In this document: positions 9,013-16,869 of the stretch, one piece after another
Layout: every line of letters begins with the position of its first letter
Position numbering within the stretch: position 1 is the first letter of the stretch
Assembly: GCF_001886715.1 (NCBI RefSeq)
Contig: NZ_CP018082.1
Location: 7,068,001-7,132,000 of the forward strand
Length of the DNA: 64,000 bases
Source of the DNA: Nocardia mangyaensis
GTDB lineage: Bacteria > Actinomycetota > Actinomycetes > Mycobacteriales > Mycobacteriaceae
Reading direction: 5' to 3'
Notes under the pieces: model-generated
Seen by the model: only the letters and a program-made list of their open reading frames with translations
Database searches by the model: none
Told to the model about the DNA's origin: nothing
Made by a program: the position numbers and the translations under genes

Positions 9013-9489
9013 ATGGCAGATCCCGTGCAGGTCACCGGTCCGATTCTCGTGCTCAACGGACCGAATCTGAACATGCTCGGCACCCGCCAGCCCGAGATCT
9101 ACGGTGCCGACACCCTCGATGACGTGGTGGCGCTGTGCGAGCGGACCGCGAAGCGGTTCGGCCGCGAGGTCGTGGCCTTCCAGTCCAATCACGAAGGCGC
9201 GCTGATCGATCGGATCCACGAGGCCAGGGGCACGGCGTCGGCGATCGTGATCAATCCGGGCGGGCTCACCCACACCTCGGTCGCGTTGCGGGACGCGCTG
9301 GTGATTCCTGAGGTGCCGATCGTCGAGGTGCACATCAGCAATGTGCACGCGCGCGAGGAATTCCGGCACCACTCCTTCGTCTCCCCGATCGCGGCGGCGG
9401 TCATCGCGGGCCTGGGCGTCCAGGGTTACGCAGCGGCCGTCGAGTACTGCTGCGCCTCCCCGAATGTTCAGGCCGGAATCGGGCGGTGA
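9013..9489 (+). CDS. aroQ: Type II 3-dehydroquinate dehydratase
   Basis: Enzyme of 158 aa catalysing 3-dehydroquinate to 3-dehydroshikimate in the shikimate pathway, in the cytosol as a dodecamer. All type II hallmarks are present: NGPNLNMLG with the Asn/Tyr loop, the catalytic Tyr in [35 protein letters not shown] with the catalytic His, and REEFRHHSF. Length is normal for the family. The ATG lies 6 nt after TACAGT, consistent with a leaderless message. It is not in an aro operon here. Confidence 0.97.
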   Translation: MADPVQVTGPILVLNGPNLNMLGTRQPEIYGADTLDDVVALCERTAKRFGREVVAFQSNHEGALIDRIHEARGTASAIVINPGGLTHTSVALRDALVIPEVPIVEVHISNVHAREEFRHHSFVSPIAAAVIAGLGVQGYAAAVEYCCASPNVQAGIGR

Positions 9490-9492
9490 GCC

Positions 9493-9524
9493 CGACTCGT
9501 CGGCGGCCCGTGCCCGACGAGTCG
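9493..9524. terminator. Bidirectional terminator hairpin
   Basis: A perfect 11-bp stem (CGACTCGTCGG / CCGACGAGTCG) with a 10-nt loop separates the convergent aroQ and reductase genes. There is no T-run, as is usual in high-GC actinomycetes. Confidence 0.6.
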
Positions 9525-9542
9525 TCCCCCGCGCGAGCGCGA

Positions 9543-9989
9543 TCAGGCGAGGCGGAAGACCGGGAATCCCGGTGCGATGGCGGCGAGTTCGTCATCGGTG
9601 GCGTCCTTGGTGACGCCGTCGAAGAACTTGCCGACCTCCCAGCCCCACTTCTCCAGGTAGAGGCGCAGCAGCGGCACCTTGTCGGCGTCGGCGACCTCGG
9701 TGGCGGTGAACGTCTCGGTCTTGCGGCCGAGGCGCAGTTCGCCCGCACCCGCCGCGCGCAGATTACGCACCCACTGGGTGTGCCCGCGAGGCGCGACCAG
9801 ATAGCGCTGGCCGTCGGCGGCGGTCATCACGTTGACCAGGGTGGTACGCCACTGCCCGCTCTGACGACCGCGCACGGCGAGCAGGCGGCCACCGGCCACG
9901 CTGATACCCACCTTCGGCACCAGATTGAGGATCTTGTTCATGATCGGCTCGATGCCGGTGGGGACGAGGTAGCGGGTGGCGTTGTCCAT
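9543..9989 (-). CDS. F420-type nitroreductase/deazaflavin-dependent oxidoreductase family protein
   Basis: Protein of 148 aa of the split-barrel F420H2-dependent quinone/nitroreductase family. Recognisable pieces are GGRLLAVRGRQSGQWRTTLV, RYLVAPRGHTQWVRNLRAAG (cofactor-contacting region) and a C-terminal PGFPVFRLA. The ATG at 9989 follows AGGAG by 8 nt; an earlier GTG overlaps that ribosome-binding site and is less likely. The physiological substrate is unknown. Its promoter region carries a striking 17-bp inverted repeat, but no adjacent TetR gene is found. Confidence 0.8.
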   Translation of the reverse strand: MDNATRYLVPTGIEPIMNKILNLVPKVGISVAGGRLLAVRGRQSGQWRTTLVNVMTAADGQRYLVAPRGHTQWVRNLRAAGAGELRLGRKTETFTATEVADADKVPLLRLYLEKWGWEVGKFFDGVTKDATDDELAAIAPGFPVFRLA

Positions 9990-10004
9990 GCTGATCACTC
10001 CTGA

Positions 10005-10077
10005 AATGTGAGCACTGCTCTCTGTTTAGACAAGCATGCGGTCGGCGAGATGGCTTGTCAAGAGCAGTGCTCACATT
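10005..10077. repeat. 17-bp perfect inverted repeat, probable double operator
   Basis: Arms 10005-10021 (AATGTGAGCACTGCTCT) and 10061-10077 are exact reverse complements, and each contains its own dyad GAGCA-C/G-TGCTC. A second inner pair, GACAAGC (10029-10035) and GCTTGTC (10053-10059), extends the symmetry. The element lies upstream of the reductase gene and could be bound by a TetR-like dimer at each arm, or form a cruciform. Confidence 0.6.
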
Positions 10078-10106
10078 CTTCGAAAGGTTCGACCTCGGGG
10101 AATGCA

Positions 10107-10138
10107 TTGACGCAATGAAATGTAGTACATATGCTACA
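10107..10138 (+). promoter_or_regulatory. Sigma70-type promoter with overlapping dyad operator
   Basis: TTGACG (10107-10112), a 17-bp spacer and TATGCT (10130-10135) make a near-consensus promoter for the ABC/XRE operon. The dyad TGTAG-N8-CTACA (10121-10138) covers the -10, a natural site for the small XRE repressor encoded at the end of the operon. Confidence 0.6.
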
Positions 10139-10169
10139 AATCATCGAAGGTCAATGATTGGGAGGACTC

Positions 10170-11099
10170 ATGGCTTCGAGGAACAACATCGTTCTCGACG
10201 TCGAGCGATTGCGGATGCGGTACGACGAGACCGATGTCCTGCACGACGTGACATTTCAAGCGCGACGCGGGGAGGTACTCGTCATGCTCGGGCCCAACGG
10301 CGCGGGCAAGACCACCACGATCGAGATCCTCGAGGGGTTCCGCAGGAGGTCGGCCGGTCGGGTCGACGTGCTGGGGACCGATCCCGAACACGGTGACGAG
10401 CAGTGGCGCGCCCGCGTCGGCGTGGTGCTGCAATCCTGGCGTGACCACGCCAAATGGCGGGTGCGCGAACTGATCACCCATCTCGGCGCGTTCTACGCGC
10501 CCTACGCCACACCCGGCGTGCCACGGCCGTGGGACGCCGACGAACTGATCGAGCTGGTCGGGCTCACCGAGCACACGGGTGCCAAGATCGCCACGCTCTC
10601 CGGTGGCCAGCGGCGCAGGCTCGATGTGGCGATCGGCATCGTCGGCAGGCCGGAGTTGCTGTTCATGGACGAGCCGACCGCGGGCTTCGATCCGGCCGCC
10701 CGGCGCGACTTCCACGATCTGGTGCACCGCCTGGCCGATCTGGAGGACACCACCGTCCTGCTCACCACGCACGATCTGGACGAGGCCGAGAAACTCGCCG
10801 ACCGGATCCTGATCCTGGCCGGCGGCCGGATCATCGCCGACGGCTCCCCCGACGAACTGTCCCGCTCCGTCGCGGGCGAAGCCCAGGTCAGCTGGACCGC
10901 CGACGATCAGCGGTTCGTGCACACCACCACCGAGTCGACCAAGTTCGTGCACGAGCTGTTCCGACAGCACGGCGACGGGATCGGCGATCTCGAGGTGCGC
11001 CGCGCCTCGCTCGAGGACACCTACATGACCCTGGTCCGGCGGGCCGAATCCGGCGCCGATGACCTCGCCGTCCACAGCCTCACGGAGGTCACCCGATGA
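10170..11099 (+). CDS. ABC-2 exporter ATP-binding protein
   Basis: Nucleotide-binding subunit of 309 aa. Walker A is GPNGAGKTTT, the signature is LSGGQRRRLDVA, Walker B is LLFMDEPTAG, and the switch His is in LLTTHDLDEAE. The C-terminal ~80 residues form the accessory domain usual in drug/lipid exporters of this type. The ATG at 10170 follows GGGAGGA by 4-5 nt; a TTG 12 nt upstream overlaps that site. The gene overlaps the permease by 4 nt (ATGA). The exported substrate is unknown. Confidence 0.93.
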   Translation: MASRNNIVLDVERLRMRYDETDVLHDVTFQARRGEVLVMLGPNGAGKTTTIEILEGFRRRSAGRVDVLGTDPEHGDEQWRARVGVVLQSWRDHAKWRVRELITHLGAFYAPYATPGVPRPWDADELIELVGLTEHTGAKIATLSGGQRRRLDVAIGIVGRPELLFMDEPTAGFDPAARRDFHDLVHRLADLEDTTVLLTTHDLDEAEKLADRILILAGGRIIADGSPDELSRSVAGEAQVSWTADDQRFVHTTTESTKFVHELFRQHGDGIGDLEVRRASLEDTYMTLVRRAESGADDLAVHSLTEVTR

Positions 11100-11938
11100 A
11101 CGCCACCGCCCTGCGCGCCGGACTCGCCCGCGGCGTGATCGAACTGCGCCAGGCCTACACCAACGCCCCCGATCTGATCGGCCAGTTCGTCACCCCGGCC
11201 ATCACACTCGGCGTGCTGTTCCTGCTGCGCGACAAGACTTACGGCGAGACCGGCATGTCCGTGGCCGAGCTGGCCGTGCCCGGTCTGCTCGGCAGCATCA
11301 TCGCCTTCAACGGGATGTACGCCCTGCTCAACGTGCTGGTTCTCGACCGGGAGGACGGCACCCTGCTGCGCGCGAAGGCCGTGCCGGGCGGCATGGTCGG
11401 CTACTTCACCGGCAAGATCGTGGCCACCGCGGGCTCGGTGATCGCACAGGTGGTTATCGTGCTCGGTGTGAGCATGGTGATCATCGGCGGCAGCTCGCTG
11501 TCCGGATTCGGCGCGGTGCTGACCTTCGTGTGGGTGCTGGCACTTGGCCTGCTGGCCTCGCTACCGATCGGCGCGATCCTGGGTAGCGCGCTCGACACCC
11601 GCACGGCGTTCCTGCTGACCATGCCGCTGATGGGCCTGATCGCCATCTCCGGCATCTTCTATCCGATCACCGCGCTACCCGGCTGGCTGCAGGCGATCGG
11701 CCAGGTGTTCCCGATGTACTGGCTCGGCCTCGGTATGCGCTCGGCACTGCTGCCCGCCGAGACGGTCGTCATCGAGCTGGGTGAGTCCTGGCGACACGGG
11801 GAAACCCTTGCGGTACTGGGGGTCTGGGCGATAGTCGGCCTGGTCTGCGCGCCGATCGTGTTGCGGCGCATGGCCAGTCGCGAGTCCGGCTCGGCGATGG
11901 CGGCTCGTCGGGAAAAGGCGATGCAGCGTGCCTTCTGA
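11096..11938 (+). CDS. ABC-2 type exporter permease
   Basis: Membrane subunit of 280 aa with six hydrophobic segments and the ABC-2 layout: a cytosolic N-terminus, a helix pair around residues 30-80, and a final segment preceded by SGIFYPITALPGWLQAIGQVFPMYWLG, the family signature. It is translationally coupled to the ATPase upstream, and its last codons overlap the regulator gene downstream, giving a compact three-gene operon. Confidence 0.92.
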   Translation: MNATALRAGLARGVIELRQAYTNAPDLIGQFVTPAITLGVLFLLRDKTYGETGMSVAELAVPGLLGSIIAFNGMYALLNVLVLDREDGTLLRAKAVPGGMVGYFTGKIVATAGSVIAQVVIVLGVSMVIIGGSSLSGFGAVLTFVWVLALGLLASLPIGAILGSALDTRTAFLLTMPLMGLIAISGIFYPITALPGWLQAIGQVFPMYWLGLGMRSALLPAETVVIELGESWRHGETLAVLGVWAIVGLVCAPIVLRRMASRESGSAMAARREKAMQRAF

Positions 11939-12164
11939 GGTCATCTACAACCGCATCGCGATGCTGCGCGCCGAGCGCTGCATCTCGCGGCGGGACCTGG
12001 CCGAGGCGCTCGGCGTGCATTACCAGACCGTGGGCTATCTCGAACGGGGCGAATACAGCCCCAGCTTGCACCTGGCCCTGCGGATCGCGGCCTATTTCGA
12101 GGTGGCGGTGGAGGTGGTGTTCTCCACCGAGCCGTTCCCTCGCCTCGGCGCCGAGACCGCGTGA
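11928..12164 (+). CDS. Small XRE-family helix-turn-helix regulator
   Basis: DNA-binding protein of 78 aa consisting almost entirely of a Cro/CI-type HTH: LRAERCISRRDLAEALGVHYQTVGYLERGEYSPSL has the recognition helix in HYQTVGYLERG. The GTG at 11928 lies inside the end of the permease gene, so expression is coupled to the exporter. Such last-gene small XRE proteins commonly repress their own exporter operon; the dyad over the -10 at 10121-10138 is the obvious candidate site (inference). Confidence 0.88.
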   Translation: MPSEVIYNRIAMLRAERCISRRDLAEALGVHYQTVGYLERGEYSPSLHLALRIAAYFEVAVEVVFSTEPFPRLGAETA

Positions 12165-12171
12165 ACACCCT

Positions 12172-12205
12172 TTTCCGTCCGGCACCACCTGGCGCCGGAC
12201 GGAAA
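12172..12205. terminator. Terminator hairpin after the ABC/XRE operon
   Basis: A perfect 12-bp stem (TTTCCGTCCGGC / GCCGGACGGAAA) with a 10-nt loop, flanked by further imperfect pairing. It lies 8 nt after the XRE stop and also serves the convergent oxidoreductase gene. Confidence 0.7.
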
Positions 12206-12253
12206 GGTGCGTGAATCACGCTGGGCCCCGGATCAATCGGAACGGCATCGGAT

Positions 12254-13129
12254 TCACTGCCCCTTGATCAGTTCGAAGGTCGAGACCGGCTTGCCCGCTG
12301 CCTCGCTGGCGGCAATGGCCTTGCGCCAGTAGGTCTGGGCGAGGTGGGAGAACCCGGCATCGACACCGACCTCCTCACTGGCGTCGATGATGTGCTGGGC
12401 ACCTGCGTCCATCATCCTCAGGCTGGCCAGGTCGGCCCAGCCGCCGTTCTGGTTGGCGACCGAGAACTCCTCCATGAAGTACGGGTACGCCTCGCTCGAG
12501 CGCACCGCGAAGGGCACGAACTGGGCGATGTCGTGGCCCGAGCGGGCGATCATCGCGGTGGCCTGGTCGAAGGCGATCAGCCACGGATGGAAGACCGTCA
12601 ACAGGGCCTGGTAGAAGATCTGCGCGAGGCCGTCGTCGGCGCCCAGGTACTCCTGCGGGCTCAGCGGGCGCAACAACTCGGCGTGCGCGTCGAAGACCGC
12701 TTTCGGACCGCTGTAGAAGATGTAGGACGCCGGGTGCTCGATGTTGTCGCCCGCCGACATCACGCCGCCGGAGAGGAACTGCGCGCCACGCTCGCGCACC
12801 CAGGCCGCACCGGCGCGCGCCTTCTCCGGCGAATCGGAGGACATGTTGGCGATCACCTTGCCCGGCAAGGCTTCCGACGCCTGGCCGAGTACGTCGTACA
12901 TGGCGGCGTAGTGGGTCAGGCTCAGCACCGACACCTCGTTGGCCGCCAGCGCCTCGGCGACGGTCTCGGCGCGCTTGGCGCCGAGTTCGACCATGGCGTC
13001 GACCTTGGCGGTGCTGCGGTTCCACACCGTCACCTCGACACCGGCCGCGAGGAAGGCGCGCACCATGGCCTGCCCCATCGGGCCGAGGCCGAGGACGGAA
13101 ACGGAGCGGTTGTTGTTCTGCTCGGACAT
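12254..13129 (-). CDS. Imine-reductase-like NAD(P)-dependent oxidoreductase
   Basis: Protein of 291 aa of the 6-phosphogluconate/beta-hydroxyacid dehydrogenase superfamily. The Rossmann motif is LGLGPMGQAM, WNRSTAK suggests NADPH preference, and GGVMSAG with IFYSG is typical of actinobacterial imine reductases, which replace the catalytic Lys of hydroxyacid dehydrogenases. The C-terminal half is helical and forms the domain-swapped dimer in the family. ATG 13129 has AGGGG 6 nt upstream. It is divergent from an HxlR regulator, probably its controller. The natural substrate is unknown. Confidence 0.8.
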   Translation of the reverse strand: MSEQNNNRSVSVLGLGPMGQAMVRAFLAAGVEVTVWNRSTAKVDAMVELGAKRAETVAEALAANEVSVLSLTHYAAMYDVLGQASEALPGKVIANMSSDSPEKARAGAAWVRERGAQFLSGGVMSAGDNIEHPASYIFYSGPKAVFDAHAELLRPLSPQEYLGADDGLAQIFYQALLTVFHPWLIAFDQATAMIARSGHDIAQFVPFAVRSSEAYPYFMEEFSVANQNGGWADLASLRMMDAGAQHIIDASEEVGVDAGFSHLAQTYWRKAIAASEAAGKPVSTFELIKGQ

Positions 13130-13249
13130 CTGATGCCCCTTCGATTCTCGATACTGGATGGTTCGGCGCCGAAATCCATGGTGGTCGGCGCGGGTATCGT
13201 CGGGGAAGACCGAACGTCGGAGTGTGGTTGCTTACCTCGAGGTTCGAAA

Positions 13250-13255
13250 TACGGT
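13250..13255 (+). promoter_or_regulatory. -10 element TACGGT for HxlR regulator
   Basis: TACGGT is followed by 7 nt and the GTG at 13263, which favours that start over the ATG at 13275. Confidence 0.45.
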
Positions 13256-13262
13256 CAGAGAG

Positions 13263-13637
13263 GTGCACCCGGAGATGAACAGTGACGTAGATCACGACAC
13301 GTGCGGCATGAGCCTGGCCATCGATGTGGTGGGCGGCAAGTGGAAACTGCATCTGATGTGGGTGCTCGGCGACGGACCACAGCGATTCGGCCAGATCCGG
13401 CGCATGCTCGACGGGGTGAGCGAGAAGGTGCTCACCGAGAATCTGCGCCAGCTGGAGAGCTCCGGCGTGGTGCACCGCGAGATCTATCCCGAGATCCCGC
13501 CGCGCGTCGAATACTCGCTGACCCCGCTCGGCGACACCCTGCGCGTCGCGCTGGCACCGCTGGAGCGCTGGGGCGACCAGCACCGCGCCGAGTTGAGCGC
13601 GAAGACCCTGCCCGCCCAGGTCGGCGTGGCGCTGTAG
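13263..13637 (+). CDS. HxlR-family transcriptional regulator
   Basis: Winged-helix regulator of 124 aa. The N-terminal Cys lies in HDTCGM, followed by the family core VVGGKWKLHLMWVL, RFGQIRRMLDGVSEKVLTENL (recognition helix) and PPRVEYSLTPLG (wing). HxlR proteins often sense electrophiles or aldehydes through the N-terminal Cys. The GTG at 13263 fits the leaderless spacing; ATG 13275 is the conservative alternative. Divergence from the imine-reductase-like gene suggests it controls that gene and itself. Confidence 0.88.
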   Translation: MHPEMNSDVDHDTCGMSLAIDVVGGKWKLHLMWVLGDGPQRFGQIRRMLDGVSEKVLTENLRQLESSGVVHREIYPEIPPRVEYSLTPLGDTLRVALAPLERWGDQHRAELSAKTLPAQVGVAL

Positions 13638-14774
13638 CTACAGGTGCCGGGCGGCGATGCGCTCGCCGATGCGTTCCAGCAACTCCGACGCCCGCGCCAT
13701 CGACCGCGCGGGATCGGCCTCGATCGCGCTGAGCGGATAGCACCCGGCGAATCCGGCGGCCCGAATCTCCCCCGGCGACAACAGGGTTCGCCCCACCGCC
13801 GCGACCACCGGTACTCCGGCCGCCTTGGCCGCCGCCGCGACCCCGACCGGAGCCTTGCCGTGCATGCTCTGGTGGTCCAACGAGCCCTCCCCGGTGACGA
13901 CCAGCGCCGCCCCCTGCACCAGCGCGGGGAATTCCAGCAGCTCGAGCACCACATCGATCCCGCTGCGCACCTGCGCGCCGAGCACCGCCAGCGCGCCGAA
14001 CCCGGTGCCGCCCGCCGCGCCCGCACCGCCGATCTCGGCGTAGCCCTTGCCGAGCACCGCTGCCCAATTCGACAGCGCCGCTTCCAGTTCCACCATCTGC
14101 CGCGCGCTGGCACCCTTCTGCGCCGCGTACACCGCGACCGCGCCCGCCGGGCCGAGCAGCGGATTGTCCACATCGCAGGCCAGCGTGAAGCGCGCCTGCG
14201 CGACGGCGGGGGCGAGCCCGGCCCGGTCGACCGAGCACACCTGCCGCAGCAGCGCAGCGACATCGCCGGAGCCGTTCACCCCGGCGGTCAGCTCCCGGCC
14301 CACCCGATCGAGCAGCCGCAAGCCCAGCGCCCGCAGCAGACCGGCGCCGCCGTCGGTGGAGGCACTGCCGCCGAGCCCGAGCACGATCTCGCGCGCACCG
14401 TTGTCGAGCGCGTGCGCGACCACCACACCCAGCCCGTAGGTGCTCGCCCCGAGCGGGTCGAGCCTGCCGCCGGGCAGCTTCACCAGCCCGACCGCCGAGG
14501 CCAACTCGACCACGGCGGTGTCGCCGTGCACGGCGTATACCGCCGTCGACGACTCGCCGGTCGGCCCCGGCGCGCGGACTTCGACACGCCGCCAGCCCGC
14601 GGCCGCGAAGGCGTCGACCATGCCGTCACCGCCATCGGCCACCGGCACGCACCGCACGTCCGCGGCGGGCGCGCCCCGGCGTATTCCAGTGGCCAGCGCC
14701 GCCGCGACCTCGGGCGCGGCGAGCGAACCCTTGAACTTGTCGGGGGCGAGCACCACACGCGGTCGGACGGTCAT
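13638..14774 (-). CDS. Glycerate kinase (GckA/GarK type)
   Basis: Enzyme of 378 aa phosphorylating glycerate with ATP. N-terminal APDKFKGSL and VPVADGGDGM are family signatures, and LGLGGSASTDGG, DVDNPLLG and VTGEGSLDHQS line the substrate and nucleotide sites. Length is normal. ATG 14774 is preceded by GGAG; an upstream in-frame extension lacks similarity. It abuts the HxlR stop convergently with no gap. The role would be to feed glycerate (for example from glyoxylate, or from the glucosylglycerate hydrolase further along) into glycolysis. Confidence 0.93.
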   Translation of the reverse strand: MTVRPRVVLAPDKFKGSLAAPEVAAALATGIRRGAPAADVRCVPVADGGDGMVDAFAAAGWRRVEVRAPGPTGESSTAVYAVHGDTAVVELASAVGLVKLPGGRLDPLGASTYGLGVVVAHALDNGAREIVLGLGGSASTDGGAGLLRALGLRLLDRVGRELTAGVNGSGDVAALLRQVCSVDRAGLAPAVAQARFTLACDVDNPLLGPAGAVAVYAAQKGASARQMVELEAALSNWAAVLGKGYAEIGGAGAAGGTGFGALAVLGAQVRSGIDVVLELLEFPALVQGAALVVTGEGSLDHQSMHGKAPVGVAAAAKAAGVPVVAAVGRTLLSPGEIRAAGFAGCYPLSAIEADPARSMARASELLERIGERIAARHL

Positions 14775-14856
14775 CCCGACATTCTCCGGGCTCGAATCGA
14801 AACCCGCCACCAACAAGTCCCACACCCCCGAACGCACCCACCACGCCCGACCTCGA

Positions 14857-14940
14857 GGTGGGCCCCGTCCGGTCGGTCAGGTGCCGCGGCGTAGGCGACG
14901 AAGGAGCGAGCCGCGGGTGCCCTGACCGGCGGGCCCCACC
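14857..14940. repeat. Long imperfect inverted repeat in a divergent interval
   Basis: Arms 14857-14890 and 14909-14940 pair through three blocks: GGTGGG with CCCACC, CGGTCAGG with CCTGACCG, and CCGCGGC with GCCGCGG, with small bulges and an ~18-nt loop. It lies between two divergently transcribed genes, so it is not a simple terminator. Confidence 0.5.
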
Positions 14941-14978
14941 GGGCCGCGGACACGCGCGGCGCGGTGCGCCAAGGGTGC

Positions 14979-14984
14979 TAGCGT
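14979..14984 (+). promoter_or_regulatory. -10 element TAGCGT for leaderless GNAT gene
   Basis: TAGCGT ends 6 nt before the ATG at 14991. Confidence 0.5.
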
Positions 14985-14990
14985 CGGGGC

Positions 14991-15302
14991 ATGGCGACCG
15001 AGGTCCGCAAGAATGCCGCGCTGGAGCGGTTCGAACTCACCGCCGACGGGGCCCCCGCCGGATATATCGAGTACCAGGACACCGGGGACGAGCGCGGTCT
15101 CGTGCACACCGAGATCTATCCCAGGTTCGAGGGCAGGGGCCTGGCGAACGTACTGATCCAGGCGACGATGGACGCCAGCCGCGCCGAGGGGTTCAGCGTG
15201 CTGCCGCTGTGTCCGGTGGCGCTGCATTTCGTCAACACCCATCCCGAATACATCTCGCTGGTCCCGCAGCGCTCGCGGGCGCTGTTCGGACTGCCTCAGT
15301 AG
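14991..15302 (+). CDS. YjdJ-type GNAT N-acetyltransferase
   Basis: Small acetyltransferase-fold protein of 103 aa. It carries the shortened GNAT core EIYPRFEGRGLANVLIQATMD (acetyl-CoA loop R-x-x-G-x-[GA]) and LPLCPVALHFVNTHPEY, the signature of the compact GCN5-like family (PF14542). Substrates of this family are largely unknown. The message appears leaderless. Its stop overlaps the convergent acyltransferase stop by 7 nt. Confidence 0.88.
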   Translation: MATEVRKNAALERFELTADGAPAGYIEYQDTGDERGLVHTEIYPRFEGRGLANVLIQATMDASRAEGFSVLPLCPVALHFVNTHPEYISLVPQRSRALFGLPQ

Positions 15303-16057
15303 TGGGCGACGGCCCCGTCGACGGCGTGTTGCAGTTCGTCCTTGGCGAGCCGGGCGATGTCGGCGGGTCGCTGCGGTAGTTCCAGTACCGGCGCACGGAA
15401 GTAGAACGCGGCCGACACCACTTCCTCGGCGGTCGGTGCGATGGCGGGGTCGGGGCGCGGTCCGTAGCTCATGGCGAGGGCGACCAGCGCGGGCGGGGCA
15501 CCCAGCTTGGCCGCGCGGAACGCGATGTGGCCGATGCCGCTGCCGACCGCCTGCACCGTCGCCGGATCGACGTGGTTGCAGGTGCCCTCGGGGAAGACCG
15601 CGAGGTGATCACCGTTGGCCAGTCGCTGCGCGCACACATCCATCATCCGCTGACCAGCGGCGTTGACCGCCCGGATGCCGTGGTCCTTGCCGCGGAACAC
15701 CGGGATCCCGCCCATCATGTCGACCTTGCGACGCTGCTCGGGATCGAGGAACAGCTCGTCCTTGGCCAGCACCCGAACCCGCCCGATCTTCGCGCGCAAC
15801 GGTGAGCGCCACGCGGTGGCGGCGACGGTGTACGGGTCGCTGGTGGAGAGGTGGTTGATCGCGAAGATCACCGGGCGCCCGCTCTTGACGAGTGCCGTCA
15901 ACTGCCGCTTGGCGCCCTCGGCGAAACTCACCCGCGGGCGGAAGCGCCGGGCGAGCACCGCGTAGGCGGCCAGCGCCTTCCACCGATTCTGCTGATGTCG
16001 CAGGTAGTAGTCGTACACAGCGTCGTTGTCATCGAGCAGGACTTCGGGCGAGTGCAT
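15296..16057 (-). CDS. 1-acylglycerol-3-phosphate O-acyltransferase-like (PlsC) protein
   Basis: Membrane-associated acyltransferase of 253 aa. The HX4D motif reads NHLSTSDP, the glycerol-phosphate-binding region includes GGIPVFRGKD, and the third block is FPEGTCN. These are the diagnostic PlsC blocks, so it likely transfers an acyl chain to a lysolipid or related acceptor. The exact acceptor cannot be told. The ATG at 16057 lies 6 nt after TAGGGT, again a leaderless arrangement. Confidence 0.85.
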   Translation of the reverse strand: MHSPEVLLDDNDAVYDYYLRHQQNRWKALAAYAVLARRFRPRVSFAEGAKRQLTALVKSGRPVIFAINHLSTSDPYTVAATAWRSPLRAKIGRVRVLAKDELFLDPEQRRKVDMMGGIPVFRGKDHGIRAVNAAGQRMMDVCAQRLANGDHLAVFPEGTCNHVDPATVQAVGSGIGHIAFRAAKLGAPPALVALAMSYGPRPDPAIAPTAEEVVSAAFYFRAPVLELPQRPADIARLAKDELQHAVDGAVAHY

Positions 16058-16063
16058 AGCGCG

Positions 16064-16069
16064 ACCCTA
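16064..16069 (-). promoter_or_regulatory. -10 element TAGGGT for acyltransferase gene
   Basis: On the minus strand TAGGGT ends 6 nt before the ATG at 16057. Confidence 0.5.
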
Positions 16070-16163
16070 CCGTTCGACGATCCACGGCCGCTGACAAGAA
16101 ATTTTCCGGTTCTTGGTCGTCTGCGACGAGCGCGTGACACCGGTCCAATGCGATGATGACTCA

Positions 16164-16802
16164 GTGGCACGCGGAGACGACCCGGACGAGCGCCGGACTC
16201 GCGACGGGCACGGCGACGACCGACGCCGCGGCCAGCCCGCGGCGGGCGTCCGCGCGGGCAATCTGTTGGTGTCGGCGATCGATCTGGTCGAGCCGACCTT
16301 CCGGCGGACCGTCGTGTACATCATCGAGCACAACGAAGCGGGCAGTCTGGGCGTCGTGCTCAACCGGCCGAGCGAGACCCCGGTGGTCGATGTGCTGCCC
16401 GCGTGGGCCGAGTTGGCCGCCTCGCCGTCCGATCTCTATATCGGCGGCCCGGTGAAACGCGACGCGGCCCTGTGCCTCGGCACGCTGCGCACCGGTGTCG
16501 ACATCAGCGAGGTACGTGGTCTGCGCCGGGTCGACGGGCGCGTGGTGCTGGTGGATCTGGACGCCGATCCGGCCGAGATCGGCCCACTGGTGGAGCGGAT
16601 CAGGATCTTCGCCGGGTACGCGGGCTGGTCGATGGGTCAGCTCGACGGCGAACTCGACAACGACGACTGGATCGTGGTCTCGGCGCTGCCCTCGGACCCG
16701 ATCGCCACCGATCGCCACGACCTGTGGTCGGGTGTGCTGCGCCGCCAACCGCTGCCGCTCGCGCTGCTGGCGACCCATCCGATTGAACTCGAACGCAACT
16801 GA
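16164..16802 (+). CDS. YqgE/AlgH family protein
   Basis: Protein of 212 aa of the UPF0301/YqgE family. The N-terminal ~28 residues are highly charged; the conserved domain begins at RAGNLLVSAIDLVEPTFRRTV and continues with SLGVVLNRPSE, YIGGPVKRDAAL, RIFAGYAGWSMGQLDGEL and W at DDWIVV. Function is unproven. GTG 16164 is preferred because GATGAT lies 6 nt upstream; an ATG at 16113 would add a non-conserved extension. A YqgE gene not far from leuS is also found in mycobacteria. Confidence 0.9.
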   Translation: MARGDDPDERRTRDGHGDDRRRGQPAAGVRAGNLLVSAIDLVEPTFRRTVVYIIEHNEAGSLGVVLNRPSETPVVDVLPAWAELAASPSDLYIGGPVKRDAALCLGTLRTGVDISEVRGLRRVDGRVVLVDLDADPAEIGPLVERIRIFAGYAGWSMGQLDGELDNDDWIVVSALPSDPIATDRHDLWSGVLRRQPLPLALLATHPIELERN

Positions 16803-16836
16803 CCCCGTTACTCCTTCGACCGGGTAGGAGTGACCA

Positions 16837-16857
16837 TGTATTCCGACGAGCAGTGAG
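16837..16857 (+). CDS. Possible 6-codon upstream ORF before the sigma factor
   Basis: The peptide MYSDEQ is encoded just before the sigma gene and has a better ribosome-binding site (TAGGAG, 5 nt spacing) than the sigma gene itself. An ACTCCT/AGGAGT inverted repeat (16811-16832) could pair with and hide that ribosome-binding site. This may be a translational control element; it could also be chance. Confidence 0.3.
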
Positions 16858-16869
16858 GGCGACCGCCCG

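Noticed and set aside
16801..16836. ECF-type autoregulatory promoter before the sigma factor
   Set aside because: TGACCC and nearby sequences do not give a convincing -35/-10 pair with correct spacing for a SigL-like promoter.
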